Position numbers and translations under genes: made by a program. Positions 7,880 through 18,013 of a stretch of DNA of 64,000 bases are shown piece by piece (within the stretch, counting starts at the first letter, position 1; each line of letters starts with the position of its first letter). The DNA is taken from positions 186,001 through 250,000 of the forward strand of contig NZ_KB908218.1 in the NCBI RefSeq assembly GCF_000382365.1, in the 5' to 3' direction. The notes below the pieces were generated by a model that worked only from the letters and a program-made list of their open reading frames with translations, was not told the DNA's origin and searched no databases. This stretch comes from Pannonibacter phragmitetus DSM 14782. GTDB lineage: Bacteria; Pseudomonadota; Alphaproteobacteria; Rhizobiales; Stappiaceae.

Positions 7880-8010
7880 GAAGCCAGTTTGGCCGGTTTG
7901 TTTTCTGGTGACTCCTTGTGAGGGGTCCCGGGTGCCGGCCGTGATTTTCTTTTGTCTGGTGATCGACGCAGGCGGGTGCAGTCATGTGCCCGTCCGGGAT
8001 CGGGATTTGA

Positions 8011-9891
8011 ATGGCGATGGATCAGTCTCTGACCTTTGATGTGGTGGTGATCGGTGGCGGGCATGCAGGCTGTGAGGCGGCTGCGGCTGCGGCGCGCATG
8101 GGTGCGCGCACGGCGCTGGTGACACACAAGTTCGAAACCATTGGTGTCATGTCCTGTAACCCGGCGATTGGCGGTCTCGGCAAGGGGCATCTTGTCCGAG
8201 AAATTGACGCGCTGGATGGTCTGATGGGACGGGTTGCCGACAGGGCAGGGATCCAGTTCCGGCTGCTGAACCGGCGCAAGGGGCCTGCGGTGCGAGGCCC
8301 TCGGGCTCAGGCGGACCGCAAGCTCTACCGGGCGGCGATGCAGGAAGAGATCCGGGCGATCCCGAACCTGACGGTCGTTGAAGGTGAGGCGCATGGCCTC
8401 GAGACTGCGGATGGCCGTGTCTCGGCAGTGACGCTGGCGAATGGCCGCCGGATCGTTTGTGGTGCTGTGGTGCTGACGACCGGCACCTTCCTGCGCGGGC
8501 TCATTCATATCGGTGACCGCAAGATCCCGGCGGGCCGGGTGGGCGAGCAACCCGCGATGGGTCTTTCCGCTTCACTGGAAGCCATCGGCTTTGCGCTCGG
8601 CCGCCTGAAGACAGGTACGCCCGCACGGCTTGATGGCCGCACCATTGACTGGACGCAGCTGGAAGAACAGCCGGGTGATGACGAGCCGGTGCCTTTCTCG
8701 ACGCTGACAACGGCGATCACCACGCCGCAGGTGCCATGCCATATCACCCGCACTACGGAAGAGACGCATCGCATCATCCGCGAGAACCTGCACCGCTCTG
8801 CCATGTACTCTGGCGAGATCAAGGGCAGGGGGCCGCGTTACTGCCCGTCCATCGAGGACAAGATTGTCCGCTTCGGTGACCGGGACGGGCATCAGATTTT
8901 CCTGGAGCCGGAAGGGCTGGATGATCACACGATCTATCCGAACGGCATTTCCACCTCGCTGCCGGAAGATGCCCAGCATGCCTTCCTGCGGACGATCCCC
9001 GGTCTGGAAAAGGTCGAGGTGCTGCAGATTGGCTATGCCATCGAATATGATCACGTCGATCCGCGCGAGCTGAAGACCACGCTGGAGGCCAAGCGCTGCA
9101 AGGGGCTGTTCCTGGCCGGTCAGATCAATGGCACCACCGGCTATGAAGAGGCGGGGGCACAAGGCTTGCTCGCCGGTCTCAATGCTGCGCTTGTGGCATC
9201 GGGTGGCTCGCGCGATTTCGTGGTGGACCGGGGGCAGGGCTATATCGGCGTGATGGTCGATGATCTCGTCACCCGTGGCATCACGGAGCCCTACCGCATG
9301 TTTACCTCGCGGGCGGAGTACCGTCTGTCGCTGCGTGCCGACAATGCGGACCAGCGGCTGACACCGGCAGGTCTGGATCTGGGCTGCATCGGCAGTGACC
9401 GGCGTGAGGCTTTTGATGCAAAGCTTGCCAAGCTGGAAGCTGCCCGTGTGCTGATGCAGGGGCTGACCGTAACCCCGTCGCAGGCGGCAAAACATGGTTT
9501 GCCGGTCAATCAGGACGGGGTGCGCCGCAGTGCCTTCGATCTGCTGGCCTATCCGGACATGACCATCGACCGGCTCTTCGGTGTTTGGCCGGAGCTGGCA
9601 GGCGTCGAGCCTGCCATCGCCGAGCAGGTGGCGACGGACGCGCTCTACTCGGTCTATCTCGACCGGCAGGCTTCTGACATTGCCGCCCTGCGCCGGGATG
9701 AGGCGCTGGCCATTCCGCAGGACTTTGATTTCTCCGCGCTCGCCGGTCTGTCGAATGAAGTCCGGCAGAAGCTGGAACTGGTACGGCCCGGTACAATGGG
9801 GCAGGCGGCGCGCATGGATGGCATGACGCCTGCCGCGCTGACGCTGCTTCTGTCTCAAGTGAAGCGGCATGAACGCCGCGGCGCCGCCTGA
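8011..9891 (+). CDS. mnmG: tRNA uridine-34 modification enzyme MnmG (GidA)
   Basis: FAD-dependent partner of MnmE in carboxymethylaminomethyl modification of tRNA wobble uridine. It is 626 aa, full length. The FAD-binding GGGHAG is at residues 15-20, and the conserved [13 protein letters not shown] and [13 protein letters not shown] motifs are clear. The C-terminal GidA-associated helical domain is present. The start is ATG 8011; ATG 8017 is an in-frame alternative. rsmG begins 13 bp after the stop, giving the classical gidAB pair followed by parAB. Confidence 0.97.
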   Translation: MAMDQSLTFDVVVIGGGHAGCEAAAAAARMGARTALVTHKFETIGVMSCNPAIGGLGKGHLVREIDALDGLMGRVADRAGIQFRLLNRRKGPAVRGPRAQADRKLYRAAMQEEIRAIPNLTVVEGEAHGLETADGRVSAVTLANGRRIVCGAVVLTTGTFLRGLIHIGDRKIPAGRVGEQPAMGLSASLEAIGFALGRLKTGTPARLDGRTIDWTQLEEQPGDDEPVPFSTLTTAITTPQVPCHITRTTEETHRIIRENLHRSAMYSGEIKGRGPRYCPSIEDKIVRFGDRDGHQIFLEPEGLDDHTIYPNGISTSLPEDAQHAFLRTIPGLEKVEVLQIGYAIEYDHVDPRELKTTLEAKRCKGLFLAGQINGTTGYEEAGAQGLLAGLNAALVASGGSRDFVVDRGQGYIGVMVDDLVTRGITEPYRMFTSRAEYRLSLRADNADQRLTPAGLDLGCIGSDRREAFDAKLAKLEAARVLMQGLTVTPSQAAKHGLPVNQDGVRRSAFDLLAYPDMTIDRLFGVWPELAGVEPAIAEQVATDALYSVYLDRQASDIAALRRDEALAIPQDFDFSALAGLSNEVRQKLELVRPGTMGQAARMDGMTPAALTLLLSQVKRHERRGAA

Positions 9892-9904
9892 AGGACCTGT
9901 GGAT

Positions 9905-10591
9905 ATGGCTGTGAAGAACCTGAGGGATGGCCCCCAGATCCTGCAAGAGTTTCTGTCTGTTTCACGTGAAACTGAGGAGAGGCTGAAGATCTATGTGGAT
10001 CTTGTGCTGCGCTGGCAGCCGGCCCAGAACCTGATTGCGCCTTCGACCATTCCGGAGATCTGGCGGCGGCACGTGGCGGACAGTCTGCAGCCGCATCTGT
10101 GCCGGCCGCAGGCGAAGCGCTGGGTGGACCTCGGCAGCGGGGCAGGCTTCCCCGGTATCGTCACGGCCATCCTTCTGGCCGATGTGCCGGAGGCCCATGT
10201 CTATTTCGTCGAGAGCAATCAGCGCAAGGCAGCCTTCCTGCGCACGGCGCTGCGCGAGACCGGCTCGAAGGGCACGGTGATGCCGGAGCGGATCGAATCG
10301 GTGGCGCAACAATGGCCTCATGGCAAGGTGGATGCAGTGTCCGCCCGGGCGCTGGCTTCTCTGGCTGAGCTTCTGGACTATTCCCATCCCTTCCTCGCAG
10401 AGGGAGCTGTGGCTGTTTTCCACAAAGGGCGCGATTTTCAGCGGGAGATTGATGAAGCGTCTCACGCCTGGAGTTTTGATCTGGTAGAACGGACTAGTCT
10501 CATTGATCCTGAGAGCCGCATGCTGACCCTCTCCAGCGTGTCGCCCCGATCCAACGAGGCCGGTTCCATCAAGGAAGGATCCCATAGATGA
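9905..10591 (+). CDS. rsmG: 16S rRNA guanine-527 N7-methyltransferase
   Basis: Methylates N7 of G527 in 16S rRNA using S-adenosylmethionine. The SAM motif LGSGAGFPG is at residues 76-84. Start 9905 is preferred because AAGGA lies 9 bases upstream and homology begins there; an upstream ATG at 9869 would overlap mnmG by 23 bp. The N-terminal SVSRET peptide is encoded by a parS-like sequence (9958-9973), as in other alphaproteobacterial gidB genes. The stop overlaps the parA start by 4 bp, so the two are translationally coupled. The length of 228 aa is normal. Confidence 0.95.
   Translation: MAVKNLRDGPQILQEFLSVSRETEERLKIYVDLVLRWQPAQNLIAPSTIPEIWRRHVADSLQPHLCRPQAKRWVDLGSGAGFPGIVTAILLADVPEAHVYFVESNQRKAAFLRTALRETGSKGTVMPERIESVAQQWPHGKVDAVSARALASLAELLDYSHPFLAEGAVAVFHKGRDFQREIDEASHAWSFDLVERTSLIDPESRMLTLSSVSPRSNEAGSIKEGSHR
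9958..9973. other. parS-like site inside rsmG (15 of 16)
   Basis: TGTTTCACGTGAAACT, one mismatch at the last base and the longest uninterrupted match in the window. It is coding sequence for rsmG and lies about 0.6 kb before parA. Confidence 0.85.
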
Positions 10592-11412
10592 GCAGGCTTC
10601 CTGAATTGCCGCGCGTGCTGGCTTTGGCCAATCAGAAGGGCGGTGTGGGCAAGACCACGACTGCCATCAATCTCGGCACTGCGCTGGCAGCCATCGGCGA
10701 ACGCGTTCTGGTGATCGATCTCGATCCGCAGGGCAACGCCTCCACCGGCCTTGGCATTGACCGCCGCGACCGTAACCTGTCGACCTATGACGTGCTCTGC
10801 GGCGATTGCTCGCTGGAAGAGGCTGTGAAGGAAACGGCCGTGCCGCGCCTCTGGGTGGCGCCATCTACGATGGACCTTCTCGGCCTCGAGCTGGAAATCG
10901 CCTCCAGCGCCGACCGGGCCTACCGGCTGCGCAAGGCGATTGAGCGCTTTGCCACATCGGCGCTGTTTGCGGAGCTGAAGTTCACCTACGTGCTGGTGGA
11001 CTGCCCGCCGTCGCTGAACCTGCTGACGATCAACGCCCTGTCGGCGTCGCACTCCATTCTGGTGCCGCTGCAGTGCGAGTTCTTCGCGCTGGAAGGTCTG
11101 TCGCAGCTGCTGTCCACGGTGGAGCAGGTGCGCAATGCGCTGAACAACGAGCTGACCATCCATGGCATCGTCCTGACCATGTATGACAGCCGCAATAACC
11201 TCTCCAGCCAGGTGGTGGCGGATGTACGCGAGACGATGGGCGATGCGGTTTATGAAACGATCATCCCGCGCAACGTGCGTATCTCGGAAGCCCCGTCCTA
11301 TGGCAAGCCCGCGCTGCTCTATGATCTGAAATGCGCGGGCAGCCAGGCCTATCTGCGGCTGGCGTCCGAGATCATCCAGCGCGAGCGGGAACTGCGGAAA
11401 GTGGCCGCCTGA
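10588..11412 (+). CDS. parA: Chromosome partitioning ATPase ParA
   Basis: Deviant-Walker ATPase that binds DNA non-specifically and moves ParB-parS complexes to segregate origins. It has 274 aa. The Walker A' sequence KGGVGKTT is at residues 17-24 and DLDPQGN at 44-50. It lacks the N-terminal helix-turn-helix of plasmid ParA, so it is the chromosomal type. It overlaps rsmG by 4 bp; parB follows after 114 bp. With the adjacent parS sites and origin this is the chromosomal segregation locus. Confidence 0.97.
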   Translation: MSRLPELPRVLALANQKGGVGKTTTAINLGTALAAIGERVLVIDLDPQGNASTGLGIDRRDRNLSTYDVLCGDCSLEEAVKETAVPRLWVAPSTMDLLGLELEIASSADRAYRLRKAIERFATSALFAELKFTYVLVDCPPSLNLLTINALSASHSILVPLQCEFFALEGLSQLLSTVEQVRNALNNELTIHGIVLTMYDSRNNLSSQVVADVRETMGDAVYETIIPRNVRISEAPSYGKPALLYDLKCAGSQAYLRLASEIIQRERELRKVAA

Positions 11413-11526
11413 GGCTGATGACGGCACGGGCAGTGCAATTTTCATGGAACGCGGCGCTACGCTCCGGTGAGGGCAGGGCCCGCGTTCTTTCATTCGTATG
11501 AAGAGACGCGCAAGCGGAGAAGACCA

Positions 11527-12450
11527 ATGGCGGAAGAAGGCGGACGCAACAAGCGGCTGGGACGCGGGCTGGCAGCCCTGATCGGTGATGCAGGCATTAC
11601 CACGGCTGCAGAACCGTCGGCACAGAGCGCGGACAGGGCGCCGCCGCGGGACTCGCGCAAAGTGCCGGTCGAGTTTCTGGAGCCGAACCCCCGCAATCCG
11701 CGCAAGACCTTTGCCGAGAAGGATCTGACGGAGCTGACCGACTCCATCCGGGAGAAGGGCATCATCCAGCCGATCCTCGTGCGCCCGGCCGCCGGCAAGC
11801 CGAACCATTTCGAGATCATCGCCGGTGAGCGCCGCTGGCGGGCGGCGCAGCGTGCGGGCCTGCATGAGGTGCCGGTGATTATCCGCGACATCACCGATCA
11901 GGAAGCGCTGGAACTGGCGATCATCGAGAACGTGCAGCGCGCCGATCTCAACCCGATCGAAGAAGCTCTGGGCTACGAGCAGCTGACGGCCGAATTCAAC
12001 TACAGCCAGGGCGAGCTTGCCAAGCTGATCGGCAAGAGCCGCAGCCACGTGGCCAACACCCTGCGCCTGTTGAAGCTGCCCAATGCGGTGAAGGATTATC
12101 TGTCCGAAGGCCTGATCACCGCAGGTCACGCCCGGGCACTGATCACGCTGGAAGATCCGTCGGCGTTGGCGGAGCTGATCGTGGAGAAGGGCCTGTCCGT
12201 GCGCGATGCTGAGAAGCTGGCGCAGGACCCGGAAATCCTCTCCAAGCTCTCCGGCCCCAAGGACCCGGTAACCCGCGCAGAAAAGGACGCAGACACCCGT
12301 GCCCTGGAAAAGCGCCTGACCGATACGCTGGGCCTCAAGGTCGCCATTGGCCACAAGCCGGGCAAGGATACGGGCGAGCTGAAGATCAAATACGCCTCGC
12401 TGGAGCAGCTCGACGAGCTGTGCCGCAAGCTGGGTATCGAGACACGTTAA
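11527..12450 (+). CDS. parB: Chromosome partitioning protein ParB
   Basis: CTP-dependent DNA clamp that loads at parS and spreads. It has 307 aa. The basic ParA-interacting peptide NKRLGRGLAALIGD is at the N terminus; the CTP-binding GERRWRAAQR is at 100-109; ENVQRADLNP is at 134-143; the parS-recognition helix-turn-helix is about 161-182; the C-terminal dimerisation region is present. The start at 11527 follows GGAGAAGA; the reading frame open from 11467 has no similarity upstream. It is followed by a 16-bp palindrome and an intrinsic terminator. Confidence 0.97.
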   Translation: MAEEGGRNKRLGRGLAALIGDAGITTAAEPSAQSADRAPPRDSRKVPVEFLEPNPRNPRKTFAEKDLTELTDSIREKGIIQPILVRPAAGKPNHFEIIAGERRWRAAQRAGLHEVPVIIRDITDQEALELAIIENVQRADLNPIEEALGYEQLTAEFNYSQGELAKLIGKSRSHVANTLRLLKLPNAVKDYLSEGLITAGHARALITLEDPSALAELIVEKGLSVRDAEKLAQDPEILSKLSGPKDPVTRAEKDADTRALEKRLTDTLGLKVAIGHKPGKDTGELKIKYASLEQLDELCRKLGIETR

Positions 12451-12451
12451 T

Positions 12452-12488
12452 ACCAACTCTCGATGAGCTTGACTCATCGAGAGTTGGT
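12452..12488. repeat. Perfect 16-bp inverted repeat after parB
   Basis: ACCAACTCTCGATGAG (12452-12467), loop CTTGA, then its exact reverse complement (12473-12488). No T run follows, and a separate normal terminator lies 95 bp downstream, so it is probably a palindromic intergenic element or an mRNA-stabilising hairpin rather than a terminator. Confidence 0.7.
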
Positions 12489-12582
12489 CAAGCCCGTGCG
12501 GCGCTTGAGCATTTTCAAGGCGTAATGCGTTAGCATCTCAGCGCCTTGGCGTTAATAAGCGTTAACGAAATCGAATCGGAAG

Positions 12583-12612
12583 CGGTCCGGATGTAAATCC
12601 GGGCCGTTTTTT
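12583..12612 (+). terminator. Intrinsic terminator of the parAB transcript
   Basis: CGGTCCGGAT (12583-12592), GTAA loop, ATCCGGGCCG (12597-12606), one wobble pair, six T residues. Confidence 0.85.
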
Positions 12613-12625
12613 ATTTCGGGGAAGA

Positions 12626-13669
12626 TCAGCGGCGGGAGGCGCTGCGGGCGCGGGCGACGCGGGCGAGGGTCAGCAGCGTTTCGGACAGGACCGGCATGCC
12701 GATCCGGTCATTCAGGCGGGCGGTGCGCATCGTTTCGGCAAGCCGTGTCATGGCCCGTTCCAGATCGGGCGCAGCCCAGATGGACAGCTGCCGGGTGAGG
12801 GCAGCCTTGCGCTTGAAGAACACCGGCGGCTTGACGTTTTCGATGATGGTGGCAGCTTGTCCGCCGGAATCCACGTCTGCCCGCAGCCGGTGCAGCCACT
12901 GGAAATGGCCGAGCACCTGACCGGCGATGACGGAGGCATTGCTGCCCGCCGCCTCCAGCCGTTCAAGGCCGTGATCAAGGGCGGCAAGGTCGCCGCCTGC
13001 AGCCGCATCAATCAGCTCCGAAAGCTCGAAGGACGAGGCATCGCCGATGATGGCTTCGATGTCGTCCGTCTCGATGCGGCCCTTGCCGAGAGCATAGAGG
13101 CACAGCTTGCGCAGCTCGCCCCGGCTGGCCATCCGGTCGCCGCCCAGAAGCCCGTGCAGGCTTTGGCGCGCCTCCCGGCTGATGGTGAGCCCGGCAAGGC
13201 GGGTTTCCTCGTCTATGAGCGCTTCCAGGTCACGGGCAGTGTCGGCATAGCAGGGAATGGCAACAGCGCGCTTGTCGGCCTCGAAAAGCTTGCGCAGGCC
13301 CGTTCCTTTCTTCAGGTCTCCGGCTTCGATGACGACGACAGCCGGGCAGTCCGTGAGGGCAAGAACAGGCGTGACGGCCGGCGACAGGTTCTTGCCGCCG
13401 CCATCCTTGACCCAGATGGTGCGTTTGCCGCCGAAGAGGGGAATGGTCAGCGCCTCGTCGATCAGACGATTCGGGTCTGAAACGATGTCACCGGCATCGA
13501 TCTTGGCGAGGCTGAAGGGATCGTTGTTGCCGTCGCTGACGGCGGCCACAAGGGCCTGGGCCCGTTCGGACACCAGGCCCGTGTCAGGGCCATAGACAAG
13601 GATCGCGTGGACGCTGGCCGGAGGCTTGGCGACAAACCTGTCAATGTCACCGGCTTTGAGCGCGACCAC
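12626..13669 (-). CDS. holA: DNA polymerase III delta subunit
   Basis: Clamp-loader subunit that opens the beta sliding clamp. It is 347 aa with the HolA pattern: N-terminal segment AILVYGPDTGLVSERAQAL, then the central SELIDAAAGGD and the C-terminal collar helices. The start is GTG 13669, with AAGGA located in the end of lptE, 12 bp after the lptE stop. It is the last gene of the leftward leuS-lptE-holA operon and converges on parB. The sequence is divergent, as HolA usually is, but the context is diagnostic. Confidence 0.9.
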   Translation of the reverse strand: MVALKAGDIDRFVAKPPASVHAILVYGPDTGLVSERAQALVAAVSDGNNDPFSLAKIDAGDIVSDPNRLIDEALTIPLFGGKRTIWVKDGGGKNLSPAVTPVLALTDCPAVVVIEAGDLKKGTGLRKLFEADKRAVAIPCYADTARDLEALIDEETRLAGLTISREARQSLHGLLGGDRMASRGELRKLCLYALGKGRIETDDIEAIIGDASSFELSELIDAAAGGDLAALDHGLERLEAAGSNASVIAGQVLGHFQWLHRLRADVDSGGQAATIIENVKPPVFFKRKAALTRQLSIWAAPDLERAMTRLAETMRTARLNDRIGMPVLSETLLTLARVARARSASRR

Positions 13670-13681
13670 GGAAACCTGTCC

Positions 13682-14245
13682 TTACTTGCGCGTGGCGAAG
13701 TAGCCGGCGATGCGGGCAGTCATGTCCTGCGCTACTTCCTTCGCGGCGCGCTCTTCCGCATCGCGCTGCGCACGGATGTTGGCGAAGCGCTGATTGGAGA
13801 AGTCATAGGACGCAGTGGCAAAGGACTTGCCTGTCATCAGCGTACGATTTGTTGCCTTGTCGTAAAGCACGAAAGTGACATTCATCGTCATGGACAGGGC
13901 AGCGGGAACATCGGCCAGCTGTTCGATACCGACCGTGCTGGTGGATGCGTTGCCAACCATTTCCAGCCGGTAGGACTTGGTGGCGGAAGGATTGCCGCGT
14001 TCAAAGTTGAACATCAGCTCCGTCAGCAGAACCCGGCGTGTTGTCTGCGTCATCGTATCGATCGGCCGGATCTCGATGGCAGCCAGCTCGCTCTGGACGG
14101 AAGATGCCGTTGAGGCATCACCGGGAGTGAGGCTGCCATAGAGCGGGCGCACCTGGCAGCCGCCCAGAAGGGCGGCGCCGGCAACGAGCAGGGCAAGGGT
14201 CAGTTTGGTGCCGCGAGTGCGGCCAGAGGCGTTAGGCAACGACAT
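13682..14245 (-). CDS. lptE: LPS-assembly lipoprotein LptE
   Basis: Outer-membrane lipoprotein that plugs LptD and helps insert lipopolysaccharide. It has 187 aa. The signal peptide is followed by lipobox LLGGC with the lipidated cysteine at residue 30, then VRPLYG, typical of the alphaproteobacterial LptE. The ATG overlaps the 3-prime end of leuS by 14 bp, a coupled arrangement seen widely in the group. The assignment rests on lipobox, size and the leuS-lptE-holA order. Confidence 0.88.
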   Translation of the reverse strand: MSLPNASGRTRGTKLTLALLVAGAALLGGCQVRPLYGSLTPGDASTASSVQSELAAIEIRPIDTMTQTTRRVLLTELMFNFERGNPSATKSYRLEMVGNASTSTVGIEQLADVPAALSMTMNVTFVLYDKATNRTLMTGKSFATASYDFSNQRFANIRAQRDAEERAAKEVAQDMTARIAGYFATRK

Positions 14246-16838
14246 TCACGATCCTTTGCGGCACCACGATGATCTTGCGGGGCGGGCGCCCTTCGAGCGC
14301 CTTCTGGACGAAATCCTGGGCGAGAGTAGCTGCTTCGACCGCCTCGTTGGAAGCGTCTCGTGCAACGGTGATCTCGCCCTTCTTCTTGCCGTTGATCTGG
14401 ATCGGCAGGACGATGCTGTCTTCGACGAGCAGGCTTTCGTCCACGGCCGGCCAGCTGGCTTCGGCAACAAGGCCTGTGTGGCCCAGCTCCTTCCAGCATT
14501 CCTCTGCCAGATGCGGCATCATCGGGGCCATCATCATCACGAGGCATTCGGCTGCTTCGCGCGCTGACCAGGATACGTCCTCGAAGGTCAGGCCGCCATG
14601 CACCGTCTTGCCGATCTGGTTGACCAGCTCATAGATGCGGGCAACGGCGCGGTTGAAGGACAGGGTCTCGATGTCCTTCGACACGGCTGCCAGCGTCTTG
14701 TGCGTGGCGCGGCGCAGTTCCAGTGCGCCATCGCTGAACTCCGGTGCCGTGCTGCTGCGGGCCGGGGTGGCGGCGATTTCGCCCACGAGGCGCCAGACGC
14801 GCTGGACGAAGCGCCAGGCACCCTGAACACCCTCTTCGGTCCAGATCACGTCACGCTCGGGGGGGGAATCCGACAGCATGAACCAGCGGGCCGTATCGGC
14901 GCCGTAGGTCTCGATGATGTCGGTCGGGTCCACCGTGTTCTTCTTCGACTTCGACATCTTTTCGATGGAGCCGATGGTGACCGGAGCACCGGTGGCAATT
15001 TCCACGGCGCTGCGCTCAGTGCCTTCCACAAAGCTGATTTCAGCCGGGCTCAGCCACTTGCCGTCTGCGCTCTTGTAGGTCTCGTGCGTCACCATGCCTT
15101 GCGTGAAGAGGCCCTTGAACGGCTCCTTCAGATCGAGCGCGCCGACCTTCTGCATCGCGCGGGTGAAGAAGCGCGAATAGAGCAGGTGCAGGATCGCATG
15201 CTCGATGCCGCCGATATACTGGTCCACCGGCAGCCAGCCGTTGGCAGCAACCGGATCGGTCGGCTGATCGCACTGCGGGGCGGTGAAGCGGGCGAAATAC
15301 CAGGAGCTGTCCACGAAGGTGTCCATGGTGTCGGTTTCGCGCCGGGCCGGCTTGCCGCATTTCGGGCAGCTGCAGTCACGCCAGGTGGGGTGGCGGTCCA
15401 GCGGGTTGCCCGGCTTGTCGAAATTGATGTCGTCCGGCAGCTTGACCGGCAGGTTCGCATCGTTCTCCGGCACCACGCCGCAGTCATCGCAGTGGATCAC
15501 CGGGATCGGGCAGCCCCAGTAGCGCTGGCGCGAGATTCCCCAGTCGCGCAGGCGGTAGTTCACCTGACGGGCGGCCTGAGGCGCGCCATCGATCTGGATG
15601 GCTTCCAGCTTCTTCGCCACCGTGTCCTTGGCGTCCGCAATGCTGAGGCCGTCGAGGAAGCCGGAGTTGAAGATGGTGCCGTCATCCGTATAGGCCACAT
15701 CGGCGACGGTGAAGCTGGCCGCATCCGCATCCTTCGGCAGCACCACGGGGCGCACCGGCAGGCCGTATTTGCGGGCAAAGTCGAGGTCGCGCTGATCGTG
15801 GGCCGGGCAGGCGAAGATGGCGCCGGTGCCGTAGTCCATGAGGATGAAGTTGGCGATATAGACCGGCAGCTCGATGGAGGCATCCAGCGGATGCTTCACG
15901 CGCAGGCCCGTGTCGATGCCTTTCTTCTCCGCTGTTTCGATGGCTTCTGCCGAAGTGCCGATGCGGCGGCATTCCTCGACGAAGGCGGCGATCTGCGGAT
16001 TGGTTTCAGCCAGCTTTGCCGAAACCGGATGATCCGGCGACAGGCCCATGAAGGACGCGCCGAACAGGGTGTCCGGACGGGTGGTGAAGATCTCGAGGGT
16101 CTTGTCACCGGTCGGAGCCGGGGTGGTGAACTCGAAGCGGACGCGCAGGCCTTCCGACTTGCCGATCCAGTTCTTCTGCATCAGCCGCACCTTTTCCGGC
16201 CAGCGGTCGAGCGTGTCGATCGCTTCCAGCAGATCCTCGGAATAATCGGTGATCTTGAAGAACCACTGGGTCAGTTCGCGCTGCTCGACCAGGGCGCCGG
16301 AGCGCCAGCCGCGGCCGTCGATCACCTGCTCGTTGGCCAGCACGGTCATGTCGACCGGGTCCCAGTTGACCTTGGACTTCTTGCGGTAGACGAGGCCGGC
16401 CTCGAGGAACTTCAGGAACAGGCGTTGCTGCTGGGTGTAATATTCCACGTCGCAGGTGGCGAACTCGCGGCTCCAGTCCAGCGACAGGCCCATGATCTTG
16501 AGCTGGCCGCGCATGAAGGCGATATTTTCGTAGGTCCAGTCCTTGGGATGGACGTTGTTCTGCATGGCGGCGTTTTCGGCCGGCATGCCGAAGGCGTCCC
16601 AGCCCATCGGATGCAGAACGTTGAAGCCTCTGGCGCGCTTGTAGCGGGCCACCACGTCGCCCATGGCATAGTTGCGCACATGGCCCATGTGAATGCGGCC
16701 GGACGGATAGGGGAACATCTCCAGCACGTAGTATTTCTCGCGCGGATCGTCGTTGGACGTCTTGAACACGTCCTTCTCATCCCAGAGCTTCTGCCAGCGC
16801 GCTTCCACTTCGCGCGCGTTATAGCGTTCCGTTGCCAT
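14232..16838 (-). CDS. leuS: Leucyl-tRNA synthetase
   Basis: Charges tRNA-Leu. It is 868 aa, class I. The HIGH-type motif is HMGH at residues 50-53 within [21 protein letters not shown] is at 627-631; the CP1 editing domain lies between, with the characteristic TTRPDT segment. The start is ATG 16838; the TTG one codon upstream is less likely. The ribosome site is weak (GGCGGA). Its leader carries a string of four GC hairpins (16861-16976), which may regulate it. It is the first gene of the leuS-lptE-holA operon. Confidence 0.97.
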   Translation of the reverse strand: MATERYNAREVEARWQKLWDEKDVFKTSNDDPREKYYVLEMFPYPSGRIHMGHVRNYAMGDVVARYKRARGFNVLHPMGWDAFGMPAENAAMQNNVHPKDWTYENIAFMRGQLKIMGLSLDWSREFATCDVEYYTQQQRLFLKFLEAGLVYRKKSKVNWDPVDMTVLANEQVIDGRGWRSGALVEQRELTQWFFKITDYSEDLLEAIDTLDRWPEKVRLMQKNWIGKSEGLRVRFEFTTPAPTGDKTLEIFTTRPDTLFGASFMGLSPDHPVSAKLAETNPQIAAFVEECRRIGTSAEAIETAEKKGIDTGLRVKHPLDASIELPVYIANFILMDYGTGAIFACPAHDQRDLDFARKYGLPVRPVVLPKDADAASFTVADVAYTDDGTIFNSGFLDGLSIADAKDTVAKKLEAIQIDGAPQAARQVNYRLRDWGISRQRYWGCPIPVIHCDDCGVVPENDANLPVKLPDDINFDKPGNPLDRHPTWRDCSCPKCGKPARRETDTMDTFVDSSWYFARFTAPQCDQPTDPVAANGWLPVDQYIGGIEHAILHLLYSRFFTRAMQKVGALDLKEPFKGLFTQGMVTHETYKSADGKWLSPAEISFVEGTERSAVEIATGAPVTIGSIEKMSKSKKNTVDPTDIIETYGADTARWFMLSDSPPERDVIWTEEGVQGAWRFVQRVWRLVGEIAATPARSSTAPEFSDGALELRRATHKTLAAVSKDIETLSFNRAVARIYELVNQIGKTVHGGLTFEDVSWSAREAAECLVMMMAPMMPHLAEECWKELGHTGLVAEASWPAVDESLLVEDSIVLPIQINGKKKGEITVARDASNEAVEAATLAQDFVQKALEGRPPRKIIVVPQRIVNVVA

Positions 16839-17167
16839 CAATTCCGCCGTTTCAACCCCTGCGCCTCAGGGCGCATGAACCAAGACCCCGCGCGCGGTGA
16901 GCGCGCAAACCGTAAATTCACGCGCGGGAGAGCGCGCAAACCAGATGTCTGCGCGCCGGGAGGCGGCGCACAAACCAAAAACATGTCTGCGGGACTGTCA
17001 CCAGAAATTCCCTCATGGGTCAACACGGTTGGCAGCAAAAGCGGCTTATTTCGCTGGCGCGCCGGGCCATGGCCGGGCTCAACTCTTGAAACCGGCCTTG
17101 CCCGCGCCCTATACCATGGCCGGATTGGCATTCTTCGGCCCGTTTCCCTTGCGATCAGGATCATGAC
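16839..17167. repeat. leuS leader with four tandem GC hairpins
   Basis: Gap between divergent leuS and yggS. Reading leftward, short GC hairpins are each preceded by GGTTTG or GGTTCAT. Arms in plus coordinates: GCGCC/GGCGC (16861-16874), GCGCGC/GCGCGC (16890-16906), GCGCG/CGCGC (16922-16937) and GCGCC/GGCGC (16953-16969). The repeat period is 30-38 bp. The rest of the gap to 17167 shows nothing I can name. Confidence 0.6.
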
Positions 17168-17836
17168 ATGGCTCACAGCGCCGTCACCCAGCTCAACGAT
17201 GTGCTCTCCGGTATCCGCGAGGCGGAGGCCGCGCATGGCCGGGAGGCAGGCAGCGTCTGCCTGGTGGCCGTGTCCAAGACCTTCGAGGCGGAAGATATCC
17301 GCCCGGTGCTCGACGCGGGCCAGCGCATCTTCGGCGAAAACCGGGTGCAGGAAGCCATGGGCAAGTGGCCGCAGCTGCGGACGGAGTATCCCGGCATCGA
17401 ACTGCATCTCATTGGTCCGCTGCAGTCCAACAAGGCGAAGGAGGCGGTTGCCACCTTCGACGTGATCCACACCATCGACCGGGAGAAGATTGCCCGGGCG
17501 CTGAAAGCCGAAATGACGGCACAGGGCAGGGACATGCCATGCTTCATTCAGGTCAACACCGGGGAAGAGCCGCAGAAGGCCGGCATCGCGCCGAAGGAGA
17601 CGGATGACTTCATTCGCCTGTGCCGGGAAGAGATCGGCCTGAACGTGACTGGCCTGATGTGCATCCCGCCCGTGGATGAGGCGCCCGGCCCGCATTTCGC
17701 GCTGCTGGAAAAGATCGCCCGCCGCAATGGGTTGACGCAGCTTTCCATGGGTATGTCGTCAGACTACGAGATTGCCGTCTCCTTCGGCGCCACCCATGTT
17801 CGCGTTGGTTCGGCCATCTTTGGAGGCAGAGGTTGA
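17168..17836 (+). CDS. YggS-family PLP homeostasis protein
   Basis: Non-catalytic pyridoxal-phosphate carrier (COG0325, YggS/PROSC family) that controls free PLP. It is 222 aa with an alanine-racemase-like barrel. The PLP lysine is Lys37 in VAVSKTF, and GENRVQEA follows about 20 residues later, then LIGPLQSNK and GLMCIPP. It diverges from leuS; acs follows after 177 bp. The family call is firm; the precise physiological role is known only in general terms. Confidence 0.93.
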   Translation: MAHSAVTQLNDVLSGIREAEAAHGREAGSVCLVAVSKTFEAEDIRPVLDAGQRIFGENRVQEAMGKWPQLRTEYPGIELHLIGPLQSNKAKEAVATFDVIHTIDREKIARALKAEMTAQGRDMPCFIQVNTGEEPQKAGIAPKETDDFIRLCREEIGLNVTGLMCIPPVDEAPGPHFALLEKIARRNGLTQLSMGMSSDYEIAVSFGATHVRVGSAIFGGRG

Positions 17837-18013
17837 ACGGATCCTGCCGCAGCAATCCCGGCATTATGTAGCAGTTTCGATGCAAGTCACGGCAGACTCT
17901 ACGAAAGTTCGAGCGATCCCGTATAGACCTGCCTGCATCCCGGCAGCATAATGCACGCGGAATGCGGGCTGCCGCCAAGAGCATGCCCGCCTGTTTCATC
18001 CTGGGAGGAAGGC

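Larger units (their letters stand above)
7664..8010. other. parS cluster between mnmE and mnmG
   Basis: 347 bp without a gene. Five parS-like 16-mers lie at 7671, 7720, 7763, 7797 and 7831, spaced 34-49 bp apart, followed by a candidate promoter for mnmG. This is the likely main centromere loading region for ParB. Confidence 0.8.

Noticed and set aside
10462-12477. 671-codon open frame antisense to parA/parB
   Set aside because: Shadow of GC-rich coding bias; low-complexity basic/Gln-rich translation with no family signature, opposite to two certain genes.
12551-12564. TTAATAAGCGTTAA near the parB terminator as a CtrA box
   Set aside because: Spacer is six bases, not seven, so it does not fit the full-site geometry.
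14598-17465. 955-codon open frame opposite leuS
   Set aside because: Lies over a certain leuS reading frame and runs into yggS in another frame; no recognisable domain.
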